Source of the DNA: Apophysomyces variabilis
Lineage: Eukaryota > Mucoromycota > Mucoromycetes > Mucorales > Mucoraceae
Assembly (NCBI GenBank): GCA_002749535.1
Contig: MZZL01000408.1
Coordinates: forward strand, 2,434,631-2,498,630
DNA: 64,000 bases
Direction: 5' to 3'
The notes under the pieces are model-generated. The model saw nothing but the letters and a program-made list of their open reading frames with translations. It was not told the origin of the DNA and did no database searches. The translations under genes were made by a program, and so were the position numbers. This document shows, piece after piece, positions 9,493 through 22,289 of the stretch. Within the stretch, counting starts at the first letter, position 1. Every line of letters begins with the position of its first letter.

Positions 9493-12179
9493 CTAATCGC
9501 TCTCATAGAAGATTGATGGTTGGCTTTCGCCTATGTAATGAAAAACTCGTTAACTATTGCTTCGATTGTGGAAACGTGTACGTACCCATCAAATCTATGC
9601 TATTACCATCAAGAGCAGCCTTGAAAGCTGCCAAATAACGAAAGCTGGCAGACTTCTCACCTTGAACCAAAGAATGACAGCTTCCTGATAATCCGCTCTC
9701 GCTGTTTTCGTGAACCTCTACACTACGCTGTATCAAAGAACGCCTTGCTGCAGGTGATCTCTGAGCACGGAATATCCTCGACATGTTCCGCCGATCGTAC
9801 CAGTCGCGGTACGGTGTCACTGCGACCTTTGCAGACAACGAGCTTCTTCGAGAAGAAGATGACTTTGGACTCTTTGATTTTACGTGCCGTTGATCACCCA
9901 TTTCCCCATTGGGTAGTCTATAAAATTCCGACATGTCATTATCCTCCAGTAGATAATCTGGAAGTATATTTTCCAGTGGAGATGGTCGTGCTGGTGAGGC
10001 TTTGCAACTGTACGCTTGCGCAGGATCATCCTCGTACAGTTGCTGTGAAGTTTTCTTAGTAGAAGTACGTGGTCTATCATGATTACTCTTTCTTCTGGGT
10101 GACGATTTGTTCAGTGTCATGTCATCGTATTGATCATATCGGTCTGTGTCTCTAAATACTGAACGATCGATATGCAAGTCGTCAGCGATAGGCGAAATGT
10201 CCGACAGAAATGGTGAAGAAGGCTCTGCGTCAAAGCTCATATCTGCTTCGGATACTTTTCGTAATTCATCTTCGTCAGCACGGTGATGCTCACTAGCCAA
10301 TCCTTCATAACGAGACGGTCTCGGGGAGCCTGTTATATTGTATTTCTGCGACTGCATGCTGACACGACGTGGCGATGTAGAGCCTTTTTCTGGCGGCCAG
10401 TTTGTGACAGGGTCACTCATAATGCTTCTGTTCGTAATATATTCTTGCCTTGATAGATGCTTCGACCGCTTAAAACGTATTTCTGATTTACTTTCGCTTA
10501 ATGGTCTTCTATCCTCCAGCAAAGATCGATTTTGCTTAGCATTACTGCTATAAGTACTCTGCTTATTAGGACGTTCTTTGTGAGACCCATTCTGTGATTC
10601 TTCTCTGATATTCAGCGAATTAAAGGTTTCTGAGAAACTTCGATCTCTTTTCAAGGTGCTAATGTTCGCACTATCAAGCCACTCTCGTAGCCTTTTTTGT
10701 GCTGATAATCTTTCTGGGGAGAGTTTAATGCTTCTGCGTCGTTGCTCATAGTTTGTTTCATATGATCCTGTTCGTTGATTCTTTGCTTGTGGTTCGTTTA
10801 GCAAATCCGAGTCTGATATATCGAGGTGACGTTTTCTCGTTAACAGTAAAGCGTCCTCCTTTTTCATGTATCTGTTTGCCGTCTCATTCCACCACCAGAC
10901 TTCATCCCATTCTCGGTTGTCGTTATGCTCATTTTCTATAAAGGGTCCGCCAGCATCTGCTCTTATTTTCTTAACAGAGGCTTCTGAATCAGGCGCTTAA
11001 AGTAGGCATGTTGACGTTATGAATGTTTACCCGCACATGCTCTAATGCTTACATGTTGCACGCCCTGGAACCGATAGCTTCAGAAATAGTTCTTCTGCGC
11101 TTAAATCATTCGCAATATCCAGTTCTTTAAGTAAATGAGAACACGCGTAGTTATCGTCGTCAGATAATTTTGGTCTAAATAGCTTCAGATGTAGGCAGAT
11201 TGTCATGGCTATGCTTCACTCACTTCAAACGTATGTTATCTGTCACGGCTTGAGAAAGGATTAAATTACGTGAGCTTAAACGTTCGAGGCATTTTTCCAA
11301 CTTGTCAACAACAGAATGCGACTTATTTGATCCTTCAGTGATTGGATCCATCGTATTCCTGTTGTACTCCCATCTATCTGTCAGTAATTAAAGCAATTAG
11401 ACGCCATGCTTTATAAACCTCTATTATAAATGTGCATTTATGTACCTCCGCTTTGGCTATCGGTATCCCTTTCAGCCACTTTGGCTACATCGATTGCATT
11501 TCTTTTAGCTGCATGCTCATCGTTATTGTCGTTTTCCATCTGTGACGAGAGTCTTTCTATTTCGCTCTGGTCCTCAATGTATTCAGCGCAGAGAATAATT
11601 TACGTTAACGTCATCTAGTAAGTACCTCGAGGACTTGCCGCGTTTCTTGCAAGCTAGGGAATTTCGAGAAATCACTGGACCGAATAATGGGACGCGTACC
11701 TGTAAAAAGACACATTGAGATCCGGATACTGTTCGTAACGTCGCGTTAAGCACACCTAATTCATGCTGTTCACGTGTAATAACGCTTTCTAGAACATGCG
11801 TGGAAAAGCTTGCCATGATATCGTTCATTCGTTCACCGCGACAGTCTTCAAAGTAACTGCGGCGCAAAACAACCTGACCGACAAGGCAGCCTTGTCGCAG
11901 CAATTCATGTAACCATTGATAAGCAGCTACTCGATATTCGCGTAAATGCCGGCGATAATCGGTGATTGGCCAACAGGTTCTAAAGGTTTTTCTTGTTCGT
12001 GTTCGATCGAGCAATTGAAATAGGAAATGACTAGTAGCTGCAAACTCCTTGTTGTTATCTGCATTGCGCGTGAACATTTCCTCGTGAAACTGAATGTTGC
12101 TAAGAGCTCCAGTTGCATGCTTTACAGGATCGAATCCGAGCAGTGACAAGTTTGAAATCAAAAGTGCTCCTGTTGTCAT
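9493..12179 (-). CDS. HAUS6-like augmin subunit
   Basis: Augmin recruits gamma-tubulin to existing microtubules so that new ones branch from them in the spindle. HAUS6 (Dgt6) forms part of its long arm. The N-terminal domain is clear: LLISNLSLLGFDP, then HFLFQLLDRTRTRKTFRTCW, then a WLHELL helix. Middle exons (about 11240-11580) are charged and likely coiled coil. The last large exon (about 10940-9582) is a long Ser/Arg-rich tail with many SP sites (SPRR, SPFL, SPIAD), which suggests cell-cycle phosphorylation. A final small exon after a GTACGT donor reads GESQPSIFYESD and stops at 9493. The chosen start is the ATG at 12177-12179, directly before the conserved domain; 12302 is possible. The conserved part is good evidence, and the tail is assigned by continuity. 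Confidence 0.75.
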
Positions 12180-13025
12180 TGAGTGCAGAGGAGAATTACG
12201 CCAACTGCTGTAGTAAGACTGGTGTGCCCTTTCGTTAACCGGTTTGAAACACACGGCTCTGGTTTCTGGAAGACTAAGCCATGTGCATAAGCGCCACTTC
12301 AAATTGATTCGCGTCGAAAATTCGTGGATACCTGTGCTAGTTCACTGTGCATCTAGGGATCCGATCAAGCTCTGAATAAACGTCATAAGATGACTAGTAT
12401 TTGTACTCATGGCCGGTTTTCTGGTATGTAAACAAAGGAAGAACGATGAAACGAGCTATCGCATCAAAGACAGAGTTTTCTCTCATCTGCAATACCAGCT
12501 CTAAAACTATACCACAAGGTACATTATACGATAATCATCAATTACTTACGCCATTTTGTAACAGTTTTGCTTTGTTTCACTTGTAGCTCAACTGATCGTC
12601 TTACTTCAAGAATCAGATCATGCAGTGGCCATAAGGAGACAATAAAAGCGAAAATCATTCCCTACCTCGGCGGCGACCATGATAATTACATGAGAAAGTC
12701 GCCTTTCATCTGTGTTTATCATCCTCAATATCTACAGCAAATCTGTTGCCATACATTGAAGGTCTGTGGTCTTATTAGAAACGTCGTGATCAGGCAGGCT
12801 TTTATAAGTAATGGGTACTTTAACTACCATGCAGATTGGATGGAGCGGCCTTTTTGCTGGGTGCAAAAGGCAAATCTGTTTCCAAATGGAGTCAAGACCA
12901 CGTTGTGCGATCTGATGAACTTGCTTAAGCAGGCTTCAAATTTCCCTTTTTATTCAATAATCGTCAGCAATTAGTTTTTACCATTCTCTGCGTGTAATTT
13001 AGCTAATCACGTAGTTATCCTCATC
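12180..13025. other. Divergent intergenic region between the HAUS6-like gene and SEC1
   Basis: About 850 bases between two divergently transcribed genes, so it must hold both promoters. The longest frame (12567-12974, plus, 135 codons) has no recognisable motif and I do not call it a gene. Confidence 0.5.
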
Positions 13026-15903
13026 ATGACGGCTATCACTAATATTATGCGGAAGAGTGAGCAAATCACCAGCATAACCACACATTATACTAACCTCGTC
13101 TTGTTGAAGGGCTGATGGACTCCATCAAGGCTGTTCAGCCTCCAGGGAAATGGAAAATCGTCGTTGTCGATTCCAGAAGTATGCAGATTCTGAATGCCGC
13201 TTGTAAAATGTACGACATTCTGGAAGAGAACGTAAGTTGCACCGCACATGCCATTAAAAGCATATATACGCTTCCGTATGATAACACTGACGTTATATTA
13301 CTAGGTAACCTGTAAGTTATCATATGATATATCATGTTCATGACAAATGCTGACTGCTAGAAAAGTGGTCGAAAACATCGAGAAAAGTCGACAGCCATAC
13401 CCGACGCTAGAAGCCATCTATTTCCTTACACCTTGTCGAGATTCTATTCTGCGTCTTATCGATGATTTTACCGCACATAAAACGCCAATGTACAAGGCCG
13501 CACATGTCCACTTTACTAGTGGTAATTGTGGGAGGATGATATGCATTGGATGCGAGCTAAGTACAGTGTAGGACTCGACGACGAGCTTTTCAGTGATTTA
13601 AACAGACGACTCAAATCAACCGGCGCATCTCAAAGCGTGCTTAGTTTGAAAGAGATGTACGTTGACTTCATGGGTAAGTAATCTGTTCACCAGATGTCGG
13701 ATGGCCTTTAATGTTTATGAACTTCTACATTAGCGATTGAGTCGTCTGTTTTCACAGTCGATCCAGAAACGGCTTTTCTTGCAACTTTCGGTACGAGCTC
13801 ACAAGAAGATAAAGACGCTGCGTTGAGAACAATGGCGAAACAGGTAAAACAGGGTTGTTTTATAACGTGAGGAATCTGACAGCTAGTTGCTAGCTGTTGT
13901 CAGTGTGCGCCACACTAGGAGAGGACCCAATCATCCGTTATCAAACGACAGAAAACGATGGTGCCTTGCCAACACGTCGACTGGCTATGGCTTTGCAGAA
14001 TGAAATAGACAATTTTTGCAGGCTTAATCCCAATTTCCCTGTGCGTCACAAATAGCTGGTTAATTGCAACAAACACACTGACATGTATTTCATTAGCCAC
14101 CTCGACATCCACCAGAGCCACGCGCTACCTTTCTGATCGTGGATCGCACCTTGGATCCGATCGCACCTTTGTTGCACGAATTTACATATCAGGCGATGAT
14201 TAACGATCTTCTGCCGGTAGAAGTTACGGAGAACAGAACGGGGATCAAGTATACGTATGAGTTCACTCAAGCAGATGAGTCGTTGGGAACCAAGGAGGTA
14301 GTATTGGACGAAGATGATAACGTGTTTCAGTCAATCCGGCATCTACATATCGCTGATTGTACAGACCGACTGATCGAAGAATTCAATGCCTTCTTGGACG
14401 AGAATAAAGCAGCTGCACAAAGTGGGTACGTGTCACCATAGCAATTAACGGTATCAATTAATGGAAGGATTGCAGTAACCGTGCTGCTGGTCCTCCCAAG
14501 GATTCTGCGAAAAGCCTTAAAGATATGAAGGATATGCTCACCAATCTTCCGCAATTTCAGGAGATGAAAGCCAAGGTTTGAAAGAATGGAAATTATGCAT
14601 TATCTAGTAACTGTCGTAATTTAGTACTCTGCACATCTTAGCATTGCTCAAGAATGTATGTCTGTATTCGAGCGTCACAAGCTGAATTCCGTTGGAAACT
14701 TGGAACAGGTAACAAGATGATCGTTTTAAGGTTCTTTCATGGAAGAGCTAAATGATGGTTCAAACCAGAATATGGCGACTGGTGAAACGCCTACTGGCGA
14801 AACACCGAAAACGATTGTGTTGGATATGGTTCCTCTTCTCGATGATCCTTATGTGAGGTAGGCAGATCCGCGCCGTTATATGTCGTTCGTATTGAATCAT
14901 GCAAGTGATGTGGATAAGACGCGTCTTTTGATGCTCTATATCATTTCAAAGGAGGGATGTCTTTTTGAGGACGATAAATACAAGCTTATCGAGCATGCTA
15001 AACTACAAGGACCATTCCGCGAAGCCATTAATAATTTATCCCTGCTGGGTATTCCCATCAGTCGTCCTCGCAACGGTGAACGTTCAACGAAAAAAAAGAA
15101 AGACAGAAAAAGAACGCCAAAGGGGGAAGATATGCCCTTTGAACTGTCCCGGTTTGTCCCTACCTTAAAGAAAGTGATGGATGTGAGTACGCCAAAGTTT
15201 AATTGTACTTTTATCTTAATCATCAATGGCAGAATCAATTGTCCAACAACTTGGATAGCAAACAGTTTGCTTACACGCGACAGTCGGACATGGAGTCGGT
15301 AGAGGATACGTCATCTTCCAGTATCCCAGCTAGCGGTGTATCCCTCCGAACGACAAAGCCAACCTGGAATGTGAAAGGCGGCAACACAACTGTAAGTTTT
15401 CACTGTTTTGCTTCCAGTTTTAACGTGTAGGGATAAAATCCAGAATCAATCACGTACATCCTCTGGGGCCAAACTCATAGTATTTGTTCTTGGAGGAGCA
15501 ACGTACTCGGAGATACGATCCGTGTATGAAGTCGCTCAGATGCATAACAGACAAGTATATATAGGTATGCGTGAAGATTTGGGTTTGATTGATACACTTA
15601 CGGAATATTTTAGGCACAACGGAGATTCTTCGACCACAGAAGTATGTTGAGGAGCTAAGTAAGCTTCGTCAACCTCTTGAACCCATCAGGCCTATTGTGA
15701 CTCCCTATGTCCCGCCATCACCAGTGAAAGCGGAACCTAAGACATCTTCAATCATGTCTCATATGCCACATATCACTCAATCCACATCACACTTAAGTCT
15801 TAGCGGTTCAAGCATTAAGAGTACAGGCAGCAGTGCTTATACGCCTGGTGAAGATAAGCAAGAGAAGAAAAAGAAGAGAGGCCTGAAGAAGTTTTTTGGA
15901 TGA
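13026..15903 (+). CDS. SEC1: Sec1/Munc18 family protein (exocytic SM protein)
   Basis: SM proteins clasp syntaxin and the assembled SNARE complex at the plasma membrane and drive vesicle fusion. The start ATG at 13026 gives MTAITNIMRK, spliced to RLMDSI and VQPPGKWKIVVVDSRSMQIL, the standard N-terminus of Sec1/Munc18. Further exons give the LEAIYFLTP block, FLIVDRTLDPIAPLLHEFTY with YQAMINDLL, the GNLEQ/NMATGETPTG region and RLLMLYIISKEG. The C-terminus ends in a Lys-rich stretch (KQEKKKKRGLKKFFG), which could bind acidic lipids. There are about a dozen short introns. Among SM proteins the N-terminus and the VDR-LDP block fit Sec1 better than Vps33, Vps45 or Sly1. It lies only 97 bp upstream of the next gene on the same strand. 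Confidence 0.93.
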
Positions 15904-16000
15904 AAGGAAAAAAAATGCCCATTTTCCAAAGCTCAATTTAAACACAGCGCAGGCCACTGAGTGTCCTGCCAATGAGGGTTCATGGCTCATTTTCCTCATA

Positions 16001-19000
16001 ATGGAACACCATAAGCATAATCGATCCCATAAAAGACAACGCTATATCCCAGAAGAAGTGTACGACGTTGATGGCACTTTGATTAAAAATGAGGCAGCAT
16101 TTAAACCGAAAGCATGGAATCTCAAAGAGATCGTATGTCTTTTTTAACATTATCGTCATTTCCTGTTTGATTAAGAAAGAATGGCGTTAGTTATCTGATC
16201 CTGAAAAGCGAGTCAACGCATACAAAGAAGCCCAGGTCTACATAAAGGCCCAAAGGGATCGACCTCCATTCGAGTCATCTGAGCGTCCCTGGAGCCAAAT
16301 GACCGACGATCTTTTCTTTTCTAGACGGAAACGCGGATTAGCTTCATGGTACATACCTAGCGGATCTCCAATATACTATGAATTTGAAGGTTTGTCATTC
16401 CTTCAACACCCGAGCAGAAGACCAATAAAATCAATTAGCATTTTTTATAAAACTAAAAGAGAGTATCCAAGATCGAGAAAGCCAACATAAAGTGCAAACG
16501 TCGGATCGATCAACTGGAACAAACATTCAACAAGAAGGAGAAATGATACGACATGCTATTATTTTATTTCAAGATTTTACGCAAAAGAAAAAGGCAGCCT
16601 TGAAAGAAAAGATAGAGAAGGTAGTGTACATGCTGCATGCAAGATTTTAGCATGTCGTCGGTAGCAAAAATGCCAATGTTGCTGTAGAGTCGCGAAGCAT
16701 TGCCGATAACGCCCTTTGCCAATGCTATTGTTCATACACTCAAGGAACACCGTGTACTTTTAATCGCGGGTGATACTGGTTGCGGCAAGAGTACACAAGG
16801 TAAAAACTCGATGGAAGTGTACAATCCAATGACAAAAACATCTTATTCGATTCTCCAACTAGTCCCACAAATTTTGATGAAAGCTGGATTCCAAAAGATT
16901 GCCTGTACACAACCACGGCGTATAGCGTGCTCTTCCCTCGCAAGACGCGTAAGGTAAAGCAAAAATGAATATATATTTGTTCCTTTTTTTCTTTTCGCTT
17001 TCTCTCGTGCTGACGGTGTTCTTGCTAGCTACGAAACTATGAATGAATACGGTTCGGAAATTGCGTATCAAGTTCGATTCGAAGGCACGAAAACGAAGCG
17101 TACACGTATTCTATTTCTAACAGAAGTAAGATACGCCAATAACGCGCAATTCCTATAATTCCTCGTAGGGTCTGCTTCTTCGACAGTACAGCTCGGACAA
17201 CACGCTGTCAATGTATGATGTCATTGTAGTAGACGAAGTTCATGAGCGGCATATGATGGGTAAGTGTAACGTACTTTAACTGGTGTGATATTCATTAGTA
17301 TTTAGGCGACTTCCTTTTGGCATTACTTAAACATCTTCTGAAGATAAGGACAGATCTTTATGTTGTATTGATGAGCGCCACTATCAACGCCGAATTATTC
17401 GCTCAGTATTTTGATGCTCCAGCTTTGATTGTAAATAGAGTACACCGCGATAAGATGGTATTAATATTAAATCAGGTTCCTGGAAAGATGTACGACGTAA
17501 AAGTACATTATTGGCCCCAAGGTGATGATGATAAAAATCTGACCAATAGTGCAGCTTATTTAAAGCGACGCGCTGCTCTTGTGAAAGTAAGATTAATGCA
17601 ATCATAGGCATAAATATCTGATAATGCATTGACAGGAATCGATACCTAGCCGATCCGAGCGTGTGAATCCAGGTATATACCATCACCCAGAATAAGTGCC
17701 GATTAACCACAGCTGCCATTCAGCACCATACGTTAAAGTTATGGAATATATAACTCAATCTGTACCAATAACGGAGCGTGGAGATTTGTTAATATTTATG
17801 TCGGGTATCAATGAGGTATGCCTTGCGTCGACCGATGTTCAACTTACCGATAAATTGTAGATATCGTCATTAGCAGAGGAGCTTAAGCAATATGCATATC
17901 ACACCAAGTAAGTCTGTAGCAACAAATAAGAAAAAGGTATTCCTAATAATACGAAAAACAAAAGGAAATGGGTAGTGTTGATTTTACACTCCTCAGTCGC
18001 AGTTGAAGAACAGGAAAAGGTGAATTAACGTCATTTCCTAAGTCCATTATCTCGTTTGCTAATCCGTTTATAAGGTGTTTGACATGCCGCCTGAGGGTGT
18101 GAGAAAATGCATTATTAGTACCAATATGTAAGTAGCATCGAGGTTTTGGCGACCAATACTTATTATTTTCTTCAGTGCTGAAACTAGCGTAACCATCGAC
18201 GGGATTCGCTTTATCATAGATTCTGGTAGTCCGAGAATATATATAATGGCCAACGATTGAATACTGAATGTTACTTTAGGAAAGGTCAAGGAGCTCACTC
18301 ATGATGCAACTTCGAATATGAGCAAACTCTCCGAATTTTGGATTTCGAAAGCAAGTGCAACACAGCGATCTGGTCGCGCTGGCCGTACTGGGCCCGGTGA
18401 ATGTTTTCGGTTATATTCTGAAAACGAGTATAACCATTTTAATGATTTCGCTGTCCCTGAAATTCAAAGAGTCCCTCTTGAGCCGCTTCTGTTGCAAATC
18501 AAAGCTATGGAACTAGGGGATCCTCGAACCTTTGATTACGTTGAGGTTTGTATTGCGGACTTGTGACAAGGTTCTAAACATGAGCATGAAATAGAGTCCT
18601 TCACCAGAAGCTATTAACGCCTCTATGGATTTCTTACAAAACCTGGGTGCTATTGATGTCTCTGAAAATATCAGGCCTTTAGGAGCAGTACTGGCTAATC
18701 TACCAGTTGATGCAATTATTGGAAAGATGCTGGTTATGGCTACTGTATGTAAAACATTTACCTTATTTCTTTACTTAAGGTTTATATATTTCAGGTTTTG
18801 GATGTTGTTGATCCAGTTCTTACTATTGCCTCTGCTATGAGTGTACAATCACCTTTCACACGCTTAACGGGTAATACAAGCACAGATATGTTACAGGTAA
18901 CGTATTTTACTTTAAGACCTAGCTAAAGCTAACCTGTTGCCAGAATCGAAGAACGTTTGATTCCCATCATGGGGACCCATTCACTTTGCTAAATTTGTGG

Positions 19001-21026
19001 CAATCTTGGTTGCAAGCAAAAGGTGATAGGAAGGTAACTATAGATAGTCGCGATTGAATCCTACAATAATCCATTTCTTTCAGCATTCCTCTCGCAGTTG
19101 GTGTCGCAGACACGGAGTCGAAGAACATCGACTATATGAAGTATGATTATGTTTGTATTTATGCTGTTTTTACTGAACAAAACTTTGAGTAGATTGCTAA
19201 AATGCGTCGACAATTCGAAAAAATGCTTAACGATTTTCAGCCAGGTTTACTTGAATCACTAATACCGGACACAGGATCTTCAGATGAGCAGGTAATACTG
19301 AAGCTTATCATCGTTACTTAAGCTGATTTGATGGATAGGAGGAAGAAATGAGGTCAAAGATGGAAAAGCGTGAGATGCTTCGCCGAGAACGGTATGGACA
19401 AAGATCTAGGAAGAAGAGACGTGTTTTAGAAATGGAATACGAAGGCCAGGAGGATTGGAAAAGTAAGCTATTGCATAATTTTTTTTTCTGTACTTGCTTC
19501 TGCGCTGACATAACTTTAGTCGAAAATGATAATGAAGCCACAGATATCCGTGATCTGGAATTCACTGTGACGAACAATATAAAAAGCCTGCAGTCTAGAG
19601 CCACATCTCTCTCAGACTCTGATATCCATTTGATTAAAGTTTGCCTGTGTTCTGCGCTCTATCCTCAACTGGCTATCGGTGACGAACACAATCCATACCG
19701 AAAGAGCAATGAAATTGTTTTTCATACGCCCGGTAAGAATTATAGTTGTGAAAAAATGTGATTATAGATTTTTACTGGGCCATTAGTGAAAAATTTCCTT
19801 TCGCCTCATCCAACTAGTGTTATAACATCGCATCCCGATTGGGTACAGGGCCTAGGAGATAATGTTAGGAAAGGTACATGTATTAAAGTGCCTAAACATG
19901 ATGGCCCTCTAACATGCAAATTCAGACGATCTACAGGTTGAACAATCAATGCACCATCAATTACTTTGTTACCTGCAATTGTTAGAGACAAACAAACCAT
20001 ATATACTTAACATCACACGAGTACCTGGTAAGTGTTTGGGAAGAACTGGGGACTCATATTTATTATTATTCCAGGAATACATATCCTGTTACTTTTTGCC
20101 ACGACAAGTAAGTATCCTGCTTGTCTTGCTTAAGGAGAATAATTGAAATCGCTTCTCAGTTGACACGAACAGCGATTGCAGTGTTTTGGTTCTCGATGGT
20201 TATTATGTAGTCAAGTTTCGGACAGTTCCGGTTGCAGAACATGTTCTCCACCTATCCTATATGTTGCGAACTACATGGAATCGGCTATTGACTCTTAGAA
20301 TTAGTCGAGGCACTGCTAAGGTCACTTAAAGATACCGGAAAATAGCTTCTGAACGTTGCTGTAGAGTTCGGAAGCTCCCCCAGAAAATTATATCATAACC
20401 TCTTCGGTTCGTGAAGATCTACCGGTATTTCTTCAGAACATACTAGCAGATCAAGAAAAAGATTTGGACAATCCCACTGTCGATCTCTGGACCCCAGCGG
20501 TGGAAGCAGGATATCAAGAGGAAATTACATCGCTAAAACGTAAGATACTTGTGCAAGGTCTCTCCTCTTATGCAAAGAAATAGGGAAGTTGACCACATTC
20601 ATGGAAACGTCAATCTCGGCTGAGCTGCAAGTGGGGAAAGGATCTGAATTGTTAAAGATGGTACGGGAAGCAATTGATTATAGCTGAGAGAAAATCTCAC
20701 GATCAACTGCATAGTATTCAAAGTTCAAAGAGCGGCCTGAAAGCGAAATGCACCTGCCGAGGGCATGGAATCGCGACGACGGTACGTGAATGACATCATA
20801 AATCTGTTATTGATCGCGTGGTGTAGTAATACGGACAGGAATACAAATAACCTCTAGTTTACATTATAATACGTTGAATATTCCCTCTTGCGCAAGCAGT
20901 GTCCCTATTGAGGAACAAAAATTGCCAGCAAGCGTCAAGATGTACTGGCACTGCAGGCATTGCGACTCTACGTACTCATTCACCAGAGCTCAAATTCTTG
21001 AACATACGTCTAAATGTGGGGTTTAA
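16001..21026 (+). CDS. DHX34: DEAH-box RNA helicase of the DHX34 type
   Basis: DHX34 is an RNA helicase that promotes nonsense-mediated mRNA decay in animals. The start at 16001 gives [20 protein letters not shown]. Helicase motifs in order: [11 protein letters not shown] (motif I), TQPRRIA (Ia), VDEVHERH (II, DEVH form), [10 protein letters not shown] (III), IFMSGINE (IV region), [13 protein letters not shown] (V) and [12 protein letters not shown] (VI). A winged-helix/HA2 region follows ([17 protein letters not shown]), then [14 protein letters not shown] and RRQFEKML, features that point to DHX34 over spliceosomal DEAH proteins. The C-terminus ends in a zinc finger, [19 protein letters not shown] with H and C following, as in DHX34. 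There are about 20 small introns. The stop is TAA at 21024-21026, 47 bp from the stop of the convergent V-ATPase gene. Confidence 0.85.
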
Positions 21027-21073
21027 AGGGAATAAAATACATCAAAGCGTGAATTTTCACGATCCGAGTTGTT

Positions 21074-21933
21074 TTATTTGCAGAAGCTGTTGTCTGCCTT
21101 GGCATCCATCAGTAACGCGACGATCAGCCCATAAAGACCAAGCACTTCAGCAAAAATAAGCATCAAGACCATACTGACGAACAATCGAGATTCTCTTGCA
21201 TATCCTCGAACACACTTTGCCTTTAACATCAGAAAAAAAATAAAACATACGGTGCAATACTCACGTAGTCACCGACAACACCAATCGCATATCCTGCAGC
21301 GAGTCCACCAAAACCCACTGAAAGTCCTGCGCCAAGAGCAACAAAACCACTACAGACGAATTAGGAACGGCTATAGAACCTGAAAGGAAACCAAAAAAGT
21401 TCACTCACGTATATAAAGAGTAACCGGCGTTAGGATCCACTATAAAGAAAAATACACATGTCAGATATGAATCAGGAAGCGTACCACAGTTGTTATATAC
21501 ATTTTCCGGAAAGAAGGACGGCAACCACTAGACCGTAAACCGCAATAATACCACTCATAACGACGGGAATCAACGACTATATACAAAAATAAGGATGACG
21601 GGTCCAAATCCGAGGATACTTTTTGCGCGACCAAACTAAAAGCTGATAAGAACGTTTACCTTCATAACAAGTTCTGGTCGGAAAGGACCAATACCAGCAA
21701 TACCGATGCCTGATTTTGAGGTACCATAGGCAGCTCCCAATGCTTCAATGGACAAGGTGTTTAGACCTTGGACAAGGAGTAGGGATATGAATCACTTACA
21801 GCTAAATGCCATCTGTACAAGCACAGTACGATTAGGGTTACTGCTATGTGTTATATACGCAATTTACCGCGGAGAAAACACCGGCAAAACCGATGAACGG
21901 TGCATAAGGTGGACAGTATTCGGCTGGGTCCAT
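21074..21933 (-). CDS. VMA3: V-ATPase proteolipid subunit c
   Basis: Forms the proton-carrying ring of the vacuolar H+-ATPase. The ATG at 21931-21933 gives [20 protein letters not shown]. The second exon is only 13 nt (21800-21812), flanked by a CAG acceptor and a GTAAGT donor, and supplies AMAFS at the junction. Next come [20 protein letters not shown] and [18 protein letters not shown], then [20 protein letters not shown]. Later exons give the last helix, [20 protein letters not shown], with the essential Glu in FAEVLG. It ends [11 protein letters not shown] at 21074. Four transmembrane helices, about 160 aa, the normal family length. The Glu in helix 4 and the overall match make it c (Vma3) rather than c' or c''; Vma11 is the closest alternative. 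Confidence 0.9.
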
Positions 21934-22289
21934 GATGTTAAAACGAGCGAGTCCTGAAACGTTGCGGGAATTCGAAGTTTCGTCAACGAAGTCAGTTAGC
22001 CTCCTCGAAAATTCCCGGGTGACTGCTTCTCCGGCGCTTTAGGCGAAAGGTTCAAGCCGGAGGTCTTCCCATGGGTTCAGGGCATTCTTCAGGCCAAGTC
22101 AGCTCAGTCTGATATGAGGGAAATGGAGTTTGTTTATCCTAAAGGCATTTGGTGTAGTCTCATGGAACCGTCTATCAAAGTTCGTAACCAGCATAAAAAG
22201 TAAATTCTGGTTAGAGAATACGTAGCTTCCACAAGGGACGGCGCACCGCAGTGTGGTTATTTATCGGTACGCTCCCCAGCCGCAAAATC
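21934..22289. other. Upstream region of the V-ATPase subunit c gene
   Basis: Should contain the VMA3 promoter. No ORF or repeat was supported. Confidence 0.4.

Noticed and set aside
12567..12974. 135-codon plus-strand frame upstream of SEC1
   Set aside because: No splice partners, no start context and no recognisable motif; lies in the shared promoter region.
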